The position numbers and the translations under genes are program-made. A model generated the notes under the pieces. That model ran no database searches, had not been told where the DNA came from, and worked only from the letters and a program-made list of their open reading frames with translations. Below are positions 26,075 to 33,778 of a stretch of 54,667 nt of DNA, one piece after another; positions within the stretch are counted from its first letter, which is position 1, and each line of letters opens with the position of its first letter. Source of the stretch: Bradyrhizobium oropedii (GTDB taxonomy: Bacteria > Pseudomonadota > Alphaproteobacteria > Rhizobiales > Xanthobacteraceae); assembly GCF_020889685.1 (NCBI RefSeq), contig NZ_JACMYO010000034.1, forward strand, positions 1 to 54,667. Direction: 5' to 3'.

Positions 26075-27040
26075 TCAAGCCACCGAAGCGGCGGCTGACA
26101 CGTCAGCTTGCCAAGGGGTGCCTCGGGCCACCACGGTGTTGATGAAGATGAGCAGCTTCCTGGCGCAGGCGACCAGCGCGCGCTTGTGCCCCTTACCGGC
26201 GGCGATCAGCCTTTTGTAAAGGGCGATGAGCTGCGGATTCCAGCGAAAGGACGCCGCCAGCGCGGCCGCATAAAGCGCCTGGCGCAGGCGTTTGCGTCCA
26301 CCGTTGATGCGACGAGCACCGATTTGTTCGCCGCTGTCGTCGTCATAAGGCGCAAGGCCCGCAAGGGCTGCGGCCTGCTCGCGGTTGATCTGACCGATCT
26401 CCGGCATGCGTACCAGGACGGCGACCGCAGTCGGTAGCCCAGCCCCGCCAACGCTGTAGATCAGATCGAGCCGGACGGCGAGATCGCGATGCTCGCGGAT
26501 CGCGGCCACCAAAGCCTTGAACTCGAGCCGTTCGCGCTTGGCCAGGCGGGCAATGTCCTCCTTCCAGAGCCTCTGGATACGCGCATCGCGGCAGCTCTCG
26601 AGCCGGTTCTTGAACCGCGCGATATCCTCTCCGATCTGATCGATCAGGGTCAGTTGCCCGGCAAGGGGCAATAATCTTGCGTCGGGTGCGGGGTGGATCT
26701 TGCTGACCGCGGTGGTGCAGGCAGCGATCAGCGCGGCATCGATCCGGTCGTTCTTGGCACGCTGTCCGCGGTATTTAGCATAGGCACGTACCTGTGCCGG
26801 CTGGAACACCACGACGACAAACCGCTTGTGCCGCAGTTCGGCGACGATCGCTTGCTCATAGCCACCGCTCGCCTCGATCCCAACCCGCTTCACCTTGTGG
26901 CGCCTCAGCCACTCCAACAGTGTCGTGTAACCTTCCGCGGTGTTCTCCACCTGCAGCTGTTCCGAGCTGAAGTCGAGCGCCACGTCGAGCTTACGCTTGC
27001 CGGTATCGATCCCAGCACAGATTGTGGTACGCTTGGCCAT
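26075..27040 (-). CDS. IS110-family transposase (bridge-RNA recombinase type)
   Basis: A 321-residue DEDD transposase. The RuvC-like catalytic residues are D12 (GIDTGK), E56 (GIEASGG), D98 and D101 (KNDRIDAAL). The Tnp domain keeps the conserved serine near residue 236 in PYDDDSGEQIG. All residues needed for activity appear intact and the length is normal. ATG 27040 begins the conserved protein and follows GAGGAAG closely; a longer frame starts at 27088. The enzyme moves the element by recombination guided, in characterised relatives, by its own non-coding RNA. It lies between mmcB and regR. Confidence 0.92.
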   Translation of the reverse strand: MAKRTTICAGIDTGKRKLDVALDFSSEQLQVENTAEGYTTLLEWLRRHKVKRVGIEASGGYEQAIVAELRHKRFVVVVFQPAQVRAYAKYRGQRAKNDRIDAALIAACTTAVSKIHPAPDARLLPLAGQLTLIDQIGEDIARFKNRLESCRDARIQRLWKEDIARLAKRERLEFKALVAAIREHRDLAVRLDLIYSVGGAGLPTAVAVLVRMPEIGQINREQAAALAGLAPYDDDSGEQIGARRINGGRKRLRQALYAAALAASFRWNPQLIALYKRLIAAGKGHKRALVACARKLLIFINTVVARGTPWQADVSAAASVA

Positions 27041-27251
27041 CTTCCTCGACCCTCCCTTGTGATGCGAACCTGAAGTTCGTTCAACCATACGGGTCCCGAT
27101 GAAGCGCCGATCGCGATCTTGCTACGCAGGACAGCCCTCAAGGCTTCGATGGGTATCGATCCGATCGATCGGCGGCCCAGCCCGGGCGGCCACCCGAGCT
27201 GGGCCATTCCTCTCGGAACGAGGCCAATCTACCCCAGCGCGCTATTACAAG

Positions 27252-27278
27252 GATGGGTAGAGCGAAGCGAAACCCATC
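27252..27278. repeat. Short palindrome (GATGGGT ... ACCCATC)
   Basis: GATGGGT-agagcgaagcga-AACCCATC, a chromosomal repeat related in style to 52847-52937. It lies immediately right of the IS110 element. Confidence 0.6.
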
Positions 27279-27302
27279 TTACGCAGCACCCCACAAAAGC
27301 AA

Positions 27303-27326
27303 ATGGCCGGGACTGAGCCCGGCCAT
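27303..27326 (-). terminator. Intrinsic terminator after regR
   Basis: On the minus strand ATGGCCGGG-ctcagt-CCCGGCCAT is followed by TTGCTTTTG, 26 nt beyond the regR stop codon. The T-tract is interrupted but the stem is strong. Confidence 0.65.
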
Positions 27327-27351
27327 CGTGAAAAGCAGATGAAGCGGTCGT

Positions 27352-27906
27352 TTAGCGCGGCGCGCGCTTGGCGAGGATACGCTGCAGGGTCCGGCGGTGC
27401 ATGTTGAGGCGGCGCGCGGTCTCCGAGACGTTGCGGTTGCACATCTCGTAGATGCGCTGGATGTGTTCCCAGCGCACGCGGTCTGCCGACATCGGATTGG
27501 CCGGCAGCTCGGACTTCTCGGTGCCGGTCGCGAGCAGCGCAGCGACGACGTCATCGGCGTCGGCGGGCTTCGACAGATAATCGACAGCGCCCATCTTCAC
27601 CGCGGTGACGGCGGTGGCGATGTTGCCGTAGCCGGTCAGCACGATCGCGCGTGCCTCGGGGCGCTTGCGCTTCAACGCCGAGACGACGTCGAGGCCATTG
27701 CCGTCGCCGAGGCGGAGGTCGACGACCGCGAAAGCGGGCGCGGCGCGGCCGATCTCGGCGAGACCATCAGACACCGTGTCGCATGACTTCACTGCGAAGC
27801 CGCGCGTCTCCATCGCGCGCGACAGGCGTTCCAGGAACGGCTTGTCGTCCTCAACGATGAGGAGCGAGCGGTCAGCATGGTCATTCAATTCAGTGATGGC
27901 GTTCAC
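27352..27906 (-). CDS. regR: RegR/ActR/PrrA-family redox response regulator
   Basis: A 184-residue regulator of the RegA/PrrA/ActR type. The receiver domain (about 12-125) has the acidic pair in IVEDDK, phospho-acceptor D63 in VVDLRLGDGNG and the lysine in YLSKPAD. A proline-rich hinge leads to a Fis-type helix-turn-helix (about 150-180, NVSETARRLNMHRRTLQRIL). This short NtrC-free architecture is diagnostic. In Bradyrhizobium RegR activates nifA and carbon/energy genes under low oxygen. Translation starts with GTG 27906, with AGGGAA upstream. It is 120 bp downstream of regS, forming a two-gene locus ended by the hairpin at 27303. Confidence 0.95.
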   Translation of the reverse strand: MNAITELNDHADRSLLIVEDDKPFLERLSRAMETRGFAVKSCDTVSDGLAEIGRAAPAFAVVDLRLGDGNGLDVVSALKRKRPEARAIVLTGYGNIATAVTAVKMGAVDYLSKPADADDVVAALLATGTEKSELPANPMSADRVRWEHIQRIYEMCNRNVSETARRLNMHRRTLQRILAKRAPR

Positions 27907-28026
27907 GGTCCATTTTTCCCTGTGGCAGACACCTATTATATGGGGACCTACTGCGGCGCTGCCAAGGCAGCCGAAAGTCGTGTGGGCTGCATCCGGTATG
28001 CCAGGAATTGCGATTAAGAACCGTCC

Positions 28027-29346
28027 TTAGGATTCGGTTTCTTCGCCCGGTGCGGATTCCTCGAAGCGCTCGCGCGGCCAGACGATCTGCACCACGGCGC
28101 CGTGATCGGGGAAGGTGCGATTGGTAAACGACACCTTGGCCCCGGTGCGTTCCAGCAGCGTCCGTGCGATGAAAACGCCCAAGCCCAAGCCGCCACGCGC
28201 GTTTTGGGCCTCATCCGCGCCCCGGCGGCGCGACAAATAGGGCTCGCCGATCCGCTTCAGCATGTCAGGTGCGATGCCCGGGCCGTCGTCGGAGACGACG
28301 ATCTCGATGGTTTCGGCGTTCCACCACGCGTTCACCTCGACGGTCTGGTGCGCGAAATCGACCGCATTTTCCAAAATGTTTCCGACGCCATAAAGGATCG
28401 CGGGATTGCGTGCGGCGACCGGTTCACGCGTTGCTGCGACAGCAAGCCGCACCTTGATGTTGATGCCGAAATCGCGATGCGGCGCCACCGCCTCCTCGAT
28501 CAGGGTCGACAGTTTCATGGTGTCGAACGGCGCCCCGCTCGATGACAATTGCGCGATCTTGCTCAGGATGTCGCGGCAGCGCTGTGCCTGTTCGCGCACG
28601 GTCTTGAGGTCACCGGTGATGGCTGGGTCATGCACCGTCTTCTCGAGCTCGCGCGAGATCAGGAAGATCGTCGACAGCGGCGTGCCGAGTTCGTGCGCGG
28701 CGGCGGCAGCGAGGCCGTCGAGCTGGGTCAGATGCTGCTCGCGCGTCAGCACCAGCTCGGTTGCGGCGAGCGCATCCGAGAGCTGGCGCGCTTCCTCCGT
28801 CACCTGGAACGCGTAAAGGCTGGTGACCCCGATCGCGAGCAGGATCGAGAGCCAGACGCCGATCAGGTAGATCGGCGGCAGCACCAGTGGATCGTCGCCG
28901 TCCCAAGGCAGCGGCAGATGATAGAAGAACAGCGCCGAGGCGCAGGCGACCGCAAGGCAGCCCAGCGCGATCGTCAGTCGGATCGGCAGCACCGTCGCCG
29001 AGATCAGCACCGGCGCAAGGAACAGGAATGAGAACGGGTTCTGCAAGCCCCCGGTGAAGTACAGGAGGCCGCCGAGCTCGACGATGTTGATCGCGAGCAG
29101 GGCGGCGGCATAGGCCGGCTCCAGCCGCTGCATCGGGTTGAACGCGATCTGCAGCGCCAGATTGAGCAGCGCCGAGAAGGTCACGATGGTGACGCAGGGG
29201 ACGATCGGAACGTCGAATTCAAGCCCTTGTGCAACGATGAAGATTGCAACGAGCTGACCGAGCGCGGCGAGCCAGCGCAGCCGCAGGATCGTATCCAGGC
29301 GGACATAGCGGCGGGGTTGGCGGAAATCGGAAGCGATGTCGGTCAT
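28027..29346 (-). CDS. regS: RegS/ActS/RegB-family redox sensor kinase
   Basis: A 439-residue histidine kinase. Six hydrophobic segments (about 25-180) include the quinone-interaction motif GGLQNPF at 99-105. The H-box is AAAHELGTPLSTI with phospho-accepting H218. C257 in QRCRDILSKI matches the redox-active cysteine of RegB. The ATP-binding domain follows (NILENAVDF, SDDGPGIAPD, GGLGLGVFIARTLL). All landmarks are intact, so redox and quinone-pool sensing with phosphotransfer to RegR is expected. ATG 29346 begins the family sequence. It diverges from an ABC exporter operon. Confidence 0.95.
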   Translation of the reverse strand: MTDIASDFRQPRRYVRLDTILRLRWLAALGQLVAIFIVAQGLEFDVPIVPCVTIVTFSALLNLALQIAFNPMQRLEPAYAAALLAINIVELGGLLYFTGGLQNPFSFLFLAPVLISATVLPIRLTIALGCLAVACASALFFYHLPLPWDGDDPLVLPPIYLIGVWLSILLAIGVTSLYAFQVTEEARQLSDALAATELVLTREQHLTQLDGLAAAAAHELGTPLSTIFLISRELEKTVHDPAITGDLKTVREQAQRCRDILSKIAQLSSSGAPFDTMKLSTLIEEAVAPHRDFGINIKVRLAVAATREPVAARNPAILYGVGNILENAVDFAHQTVEVNAWWNAETIEIVVSDDGPGIAPDMLKRIGEPYLSRRRGADEAQNARGGLGLGVFIARTLLERTGAKVSFTNRTFPDHGAVVQIVWPRERFEESAPGEETES

Positions 29347-29435
29347 GTCAGGGACTTTAGCTGTGCCGTGGGCGGCGCACAAATTCGCGACTTAGCGCAA
29401 GGACGCGGGGCAAGCCTTTAGTTACCGCTAAGCCT

Positions 29436-29450
29436 TGCGCTTATTGTCGC
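29436..29450 (+). promoter_or_regulatory. Weak RegR-box-like sequence
   Basis: TGCGCTTATTGTCGC in the regS / ABC exporter intergenic region ends in the GNCGC half typical of RegR/RegA sites as I recall them, but the left half matches poorly. Autoregulation of regSR or control of the exporter is only a possibility. Confidence 0.2.
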
Positions 29451-29470
29451 AATGGCTCAATGACGGCCAT

Positions 29471-30283
29471 ATGCAACAGCGCGAGACAGGTCAGGGGCAA
29501 GCGCCTGCGGCCAACCAAGCGCCCGCGGTCGATCAGGGCGGATCGGCCGCGATCGAGGTCGCGCATCTGGTCAAGGTCTACAAGACCACCCGCGCGGTCG
29601 ACGATATCTCCTTCCGCATTGCGCGCGGCAGCATCACCGGCCTGCTCGGCGGCAACGGCGCCGGCAAGACCACGACGATCGCGATGATCATGGGGCTGGT
29701 GCTGCCGACCTCGGGCAGCGTCAGCGTGCTGGGCGCAAAAATCCCCGAGCAGCGCTATGACGTGCTCGGGCGGATGAATTTCGAGAGCCCCTATGTCGAC
29801 ATGCCGATGCGACTCACCGTGCGGCAGAACCTGACCATTTTCGGACGCCTCTATGCCGTGAAGCATCTGCGCGAGCGGATCGACCAGCTCGCCGCCGATC
29901 TCGATCTCACCGAATTCCTCGATCGCTCCAACGGCAAGCTCTCCGCCGGGCAGAAGACCCGTGTCGCGCTGGCGAAGGCGCTGATCAACGAGCCGGACCT
30001 GCTGCTGCTCGACGAGCCGACCGCATCGCTCGACCCGGACACCGCGGACTGGGTCCGGCAGCATCTCGAAACCTACCGCAAGACCCATAACGCGACCATC
30101 CTGCTGGCGTCGCACAACATGCTGGAGGTCGAGCGGCTCTGCGACCGGGTCATCATCATGAAGCGCGGCAAGATCGAGGACGACGACAGCCCCGAGGGGA
30201 TCATGGCGCGCTACAACCGCGACACGCTGGAAGAGGTGTTTCTCGACGTGGCGCGCGGCCGGGTGCGGGAGGACACACCATGA
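29471..30283 (+). CDS. ABC-2 exporter ATP-binding protein
   Basis: A 270-residue ABC ATPase. Walker A is GGNGAGKTTT, the signature is LSAGQKTRVAL, Walker B is LLLLDEPTASLDPD and the switch histidine is in LLASHNMLE. The first 28 residues are Gln/Ala-rich and precede the nucleotide-binding domain. I chose ATG 29471; an in-frame TTG at 29435 is less likely. It overlaps the permease gene by four bases (ATGA), so the two are translationally coupled. The substrate is not known. Confidence 0.92.
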   Translation: MQQRETGQGQAPAANQAPAVDQGGSAAIEVAHLVKVYKTTRAVDDISFRIARGSITGLLGGNGAGKTTTIAMIMGLVLPTSGSVSVLGAKIPEQRYDVLGRMNFESPYVDMPMRLTVRQNLTIFGRLYAVKHLRERIDQLAADLDLTEFLDRSNGKLSAGQKTRVALAKALINEPDLLLLDEPTASLDPDTADWVRQHLETYRKTHNATILLASHNMLEVERLCDRVIIMKRGKIEDDDSPEGIMARYNRDTLEEVFLDVARGRVREDTP

Positions 30284-31104
30284 GCGAGATCGTCAGCCAT
30301 CCGCCGCGCGCCGTTTCACTGCAACGCATCAATGCGATGGTGCTGCGCTATTGGTATCTCCTGATATCGTCGTGGCCGCGGCTGCTGGAGCTGATCTACT
30401 GGCCGGCATTGCAGATCGTCACCTGGGGCTTCCTGCAGAATTACATCTCGCAGGCATCCGGTTTCTTCGCCAAGGCCGGCGGCACGCTGATCGGAGCGGT
30501 GATCCTGTGGGACATCCTGTTCCGCGGCCAGCTCGGTTTCTCGATCTCGTTCCTCGAAGAGATGTGGGCGCGCAATCTCGGCAACCTGATGATGAGCCCG
30601 CTGAAGCCGATCGAATTCCTGCTCTCGCTGATGATCATGAGCCTGATCCGGCTCGCCATCGGCGTGATCCCGATGACACTGCTGGCGTTGTTCTTCTTCG
30701 GCTTCAACTTCTACGCCATCGGATTGCCGCTGATCGCGTTCTTCTGCAATCTGATCTTCACGAGCTGGTCGGTCGGCGTGTTCGCCTCGGGCCTTGTGCT
30801 GCGAAACGGGCTCGGCGCGGAGAGCATCGTCTGGACGCTGATGTTCGCGGTGATGCCGCTCGCTTGCATCTACTATCCAGTCGAGGTGCTGCCGGCCTGG
30901 CTGCAATATGTCGCCTGGACGCTGCCGCCGACCTATGTGTTCGAAGGCATGCGCTCGCTGCTGATCGATCAGGTCTTCCGCGCCGACCTGATGGTGTGGG
31001 CACTGGTCATCAACGCGATCCTGTTCGCTGCCTCTTTTGCGGTCTTCCTTGCCCTTTTGCAGAGCGCCAAGCGCAACGGTTCGCTGCTCGGGGGTGGTGA
31101 ATAA
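30280..31104 (+). CDS. ABC-2 type exporter permease
   Basis: A 274-residue permease with six predicted hydrophobic helices, including ELIYWPALQIVTWGF near residue 40 and LACIYYPVEVLPAWLQY near 195, typical of ABC-2 exporters of the NodJ/drug type. Start and preceding stop share ATGA with the ATPase gene. In rhizobia similar pairs lie beside regSR; a functional link is not proven. Confidence 0.92.
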   Translation: MSEIVSHPPRAVSLQRINAMVLRYWYLLISSWPRLLELIYWPALQIVTWGFLQNYISQASGFFAKAGGTLIGAVILWDILFRGQLGFSISFLEEMWARNLGNLMMSPLKPIEFLLSLMIMSLIRLAIGVIPMTLLALFFFGFNFYAIGLPLIAFFCNLIFTSWSVGVFASGLVLRNGLGAESIVWTLMFAVMPLACIYYPVEVLPAWLQYVAWTLPPTYVFEGMRSLLIDQVFRADLMVWALVINAILFAASFAVFLALLQSAKRNGSLLGGGE

Positions 31105-31230
31105 ATGTCACTTTCACGTGGATTCTCTGGGTTTTAGCCCGTTATCGGCCCCATATTAGGCTCGCGGCACATTGACGCAATGTTACGCATTGGTCAGTAT
31201 GCTGCGGCGCAAACAGGGGTCTGAGATACT

Positions 31231-32556
31231 ATGCCTATCGGTGAATTTGGTGCACCGCCACTAGCGGCAGAAGGCAGTCCGGCACTCACGACGCCGCTGT
31301 ACTGGATGTACGAGATGGCGCATGCGTCGCTCAATCCGGTGCGCGCGGTAACCGACGCCACCAAGATCCTGTTTCAGAACCCGCTCAATCCCTGGACGCA
31401 CACCGAGTTCGGCAAGTCGATCGCCGCCGGCTGCGAGCTGTTCGAGCGCACCACGCGCCGTTACGGCAAGCCGGAATGGAACCTGCCGACCACCGAGGTC
31501 AACGGCATCCGCACGGCGGTCGAGGTTCGCACGGTCTGGGAAAAGCCGTTCTGCCGCCTGCTGCATTTCGATCGCAAGCTGACGCGCCCGTTGCGCGCGC
31601 CGCAGCCGCGGGTGCTGATCGTGGCGCCGATGTCCGGCCACTATGCGACGCTGCTGCGCGGCACCGTCGAGGCGTTCCTGCCGACGCATGAAGTTTACAT
31701 CACCGACTGGGCCGATGCGCGCATGGTGCCGCTTGCTGAGGGCCGCTTCGATCTCGACGACTATGTCGACTACGTCATCGAGATGCTGCATGCGCTCGGC
31801 GGCAACATGCACATCATCGCGGTGTGCCAGCCCTCGGTGCCGGTGCTTGCGGCGGTCTCCGTGATGGAAGCGAACAACGATCCGTTTGTACCGCTGTCGA
31901 TGACGCTGATGGGTGGCCCGATCGACACGCGGCGCAATCCGACTGCGGTCAACAACCTTGCGGAAGAGCGCGGCATCGAATGGTTCCGCAGCCATGTCAT
32001 CACCAAGGTGCCGTTCCCGCATCCGGGCGTGATGCGCGACGTCTATCCGGGCTTCCTGCAGCTCAACGGCTTCATCAGCATGAACCTGGATCGGCACATG
32101 GACGCGCACAAGGCGCTGTTCGCCCATCTGGTGAAGGGCGACGGCGACCTCGCCGACAAGCACCGTGAGTTCTATGACGAATATCTCGCGGTGATGGACC
32201 TCACCGCCGAGTATTACCTGCAGACCGTCGACCTCGTCTTCGTCAAGCACGCGCTGCCGAAGGGCGAGATGACCCATCGCGGCAAGCCGGTCGACCCGTC
32301 GAAGATCCGCCGCGTCGCGCTGATGACGGTGGAAGGCGAGAAGGACGATATCTCCGGTCTCGGCCAGACCGAGGCAACGCACGCGCTCTGCACCGCGATC
32401 CCGAACCATCGTCGCGTGCACTACGTGCAGAAGGGCGTCGGCCATTACGGCGTGTTCAACGGCTCGCGGTTCCGCTCCGAAATCGTGCCGCGGATCTCCG
32501 ATTTCATGGTTTCGGCGGCCAGTACGCGGCTTTCCCTGGTCGCGGCGGCCGAATAG
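31231..32556 (+). CDS. phaZ: Intracellular polyhydroxyalkanoate depolymerase
   Basis: A 441-residue intracellular PHB depolymerase. The nucleophile is a cysteine, C199, in HIIAVCQPSVPVL, the feature that separates this family from serine-type esterases. The late GVGHYGVFNGS supplies the catalytic histidine and MTVEGEKDDISG the aspartate region. The enzyme mobilises stored PHB granules in the cytoplasm. It stands alone and ends in a strong terminator. TGCTGCGGCGCA about 20 bp upstream of the ATG is a weak PhaR-like sequence. Confidence 0.95.
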   Translation: MPIGEFGAPPLAAEGSPALTTPLYWMYEMAHASLNPVRAVTDATKILFQNPLNPWTHTEFGKSIAAGCELFERTTRRYGKPEWNLPTTEVNGIRTAVEVRTVWEKPFCRLLHFDRKLTRPLRAPQPRVLIVAPMSGHYATLLRGTVEAFLPTHEVYITDWADARMVPLAEGRFDLDDYVDYVIEMLHALGGNMHIIAVCQPSVPVLAAVSVMEANNDPFVPLSMTLMGGPIDTRRNPTAVNNLAEERGIEWFRSHVITKVPFPHPGVMRDVYPGFLQLNGFISMNLDRHMDAHKALFAHLVKGDGDLADKHREFYDEYLAVMDLTAEYYLQTVDLVFVKHALPKGEMTHRGKPVDPSKIRRVALMTVEGEKDDISGLGQTEATHALCTAIPNHRRVHYVQKGVGHYGVFNGSRFRSEIVPRISDFMVSAASTRLSLVAAAE

Positions 32557-32628
32557 GTGTCGCCCCGGCCGCGATTTTCGCGTTCGCACAAGCCACTGAT
32601 TTAGCTAAAAGAATCTCAAATCAACCAA

Positions 32629-32669
32629 GGCCCAAGTGATGAATTTTATTTCATCTCTTGGGCCTTTTT
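32629..32669 (+). terminator. Intrinsic terminator after phaZ
   Basis: GGCCCAAG-t-GATGAA pairs with TTCATC-t-CTTGGGCC around a short AT loop and runs into TTTTT at 32665. The extended stem and T-tract make this the clearest terminator in the window. Confidence 0.9.
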
Positions 32670-32838
32670 CGCGACTCTGATTCATCAGAAAAATTCCGGT
32701 TCCGCCCCCTGCCGGTAGAGGTCAATTAACGGCCAGCCCCTGTATATTGGGCAAATGATTTGTTTTTGCGCCGAGCGCTTTCCCTGGCGGCGGATATGGC
32801 AGAGTTCGGGCGAACTCCTGCTCCCCGGACTCTCAGAA

Positions 32839-33594
32839 ATGGCTACTCGCGCGCTCCTCTATCGGCGGCCTGCCGAACCCGCGACCGTATTGGTCAGACA
32901 CGGCTCCCAGTTTTTCACCGTCAGATTGCGCCGGCATAGGCGCGCGCGCCGCTACACGCTCAGGATTCATCCGACCGACCGTGAAGCGATCCTGACGATG
33001 CCGCCGCGCGGTACGATTATCGAAGCCAAGGAGTTCGCCAACATCCACGGCGGCTGGATCGCCGCTCGTCTTGGCCGTTTGCCGAAGGCCGCGCCGTTCC
33101 AGCCCGGCACCGTGGTGCCGTTGCGCGGCGTACCGCATCGGCTGGTGCATCGCTCGGGCGAGCGCGGCACGGTGTGGACCGAGACGCGCGACAGCGGCGA
33201 AAAGATCCTCTGCGTCGCCGGCGGCGTCGAGCATATGGACCGCCGGGTCCATGACTTCCTCAAGCGTGAGGCGCGCAAGGATTTGCAGAAGTCGGCGCAG
33301 CTTCATGCCGCGGAACTCGGCGTGAAGGTCCGGCGGATCTCGATCCGCGATCAGTCCAGCCGTTGGGGCTCGTGCACCTCGGCAGGTTCGCTGTCATTCT
33401 CATGGCGGCTGATCCTGGCGCCGCCCTTCGTGCTCGATTACCTCGCCGCGCACGAGGTCGCGCATCTGGTCGAGATGAACCACTCGGCGCGGTTCTGGCG
33501 GGTGGTCGACAAGGTCTGCGCCTCGGTCACACGCGCCAAGAACTGGCTCGACACCCACGGCAACGACCTGCACCGCTACGGGATCCAGGAGTAG
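32839..33594 (+). CDS. YgjP-type (M48-like, DUF45) metallopeptidase
   Basis: A 251-residue member of the YgjP/DUF45 family. The zinc motif HEVAHLVEMNHSARFW carries HExxH and the following NHSxxFW, and SSRWGSCTSAGSLSFSW precedes it, both family hallmarks. These proteins resemble M48/WLM proteases, though peptidase activity is rarely shown. I chose ATG 32839, where homology begins; an in-frame ATG at 32755 would add 28 unconserved residues. It is preceded by the phaZ terminator, so it has its own promoter in 32670-32838. Confidence 0.87.
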   Translation: MATRALLYRRPAEPATVLVRHGSQFFTVRLRRHRRARRYTLRIHPTDREAILTMPPRGTIIEAKEFANIHGGWIAARLGRLPKAAPFQPGTVVPLRGVPHRLVHRSGERGTVWTETRDSGEKILCVAGGVEHMDRRVHDFLKREARKDLQKSAQLHAAELGVKVRRISIRDQSSRWGSCTSAGSLSFSWRLILAPPFVLDYLAAHEVAHLVEMNHSARFWRVVDKVCASVTRAKNWLDTHGNDLHRYGIQE

Positions 33595-33641
33595 GCGGCG
33601 CTCTCGCGCCTACCATCCTGCGCAGTGCCTCCGTCACCTCA

Positions 33642-33746
33642 GCTGTCATCGCCCGCGAAAGCGGGCGATCCAGTATTCCAGAGGCATTTGTGTTCAGCCG
33701 ATAAGCCGCGGCGTACTGGATCCCCCGCATGCGCGGGGGATGACGG
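33642..33746. repeat. Intergenic palindrome (GATCCAGTATTCC type)
   Basis: GTCATCGCCCGCGAAAGCGG and CCCGCATGCGCGGGGGATGAC are the arms; inside is CAGTATTCCAGAGGCA ... AAGCCGCGGCGTACTGGATC, matching 13952-14159 in opposite orientation. It lies between the convergent YgjP and PBP1A genes. Confidence 0.7.
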
Positions 33747-33778
33747 TTGGCGTTACGGTGCGACCTTTGGTCTAACGC

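Larger units (their letters stand above)
25860..27240 (-). mobile_element. IS110-family insertion element (ends approximate)
   Basis: A complete transposase gene with about 200 bp of non-coding DNA on its 3' side and 200 bp on its 5' side, lying between two unrelated chromosomal palindromes (ending 25848 and starting 27252). IS110 elements normally lack long terminal inverted repeats and target duplications, and I see none, so the exact ends cannot be fixed from one sequence. The 3' flank holds a 99-nt hairpin. Other structure in the 5' flank includes CCCAGC ... GCTGGG (27175-27205). Confidence 0.65.
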
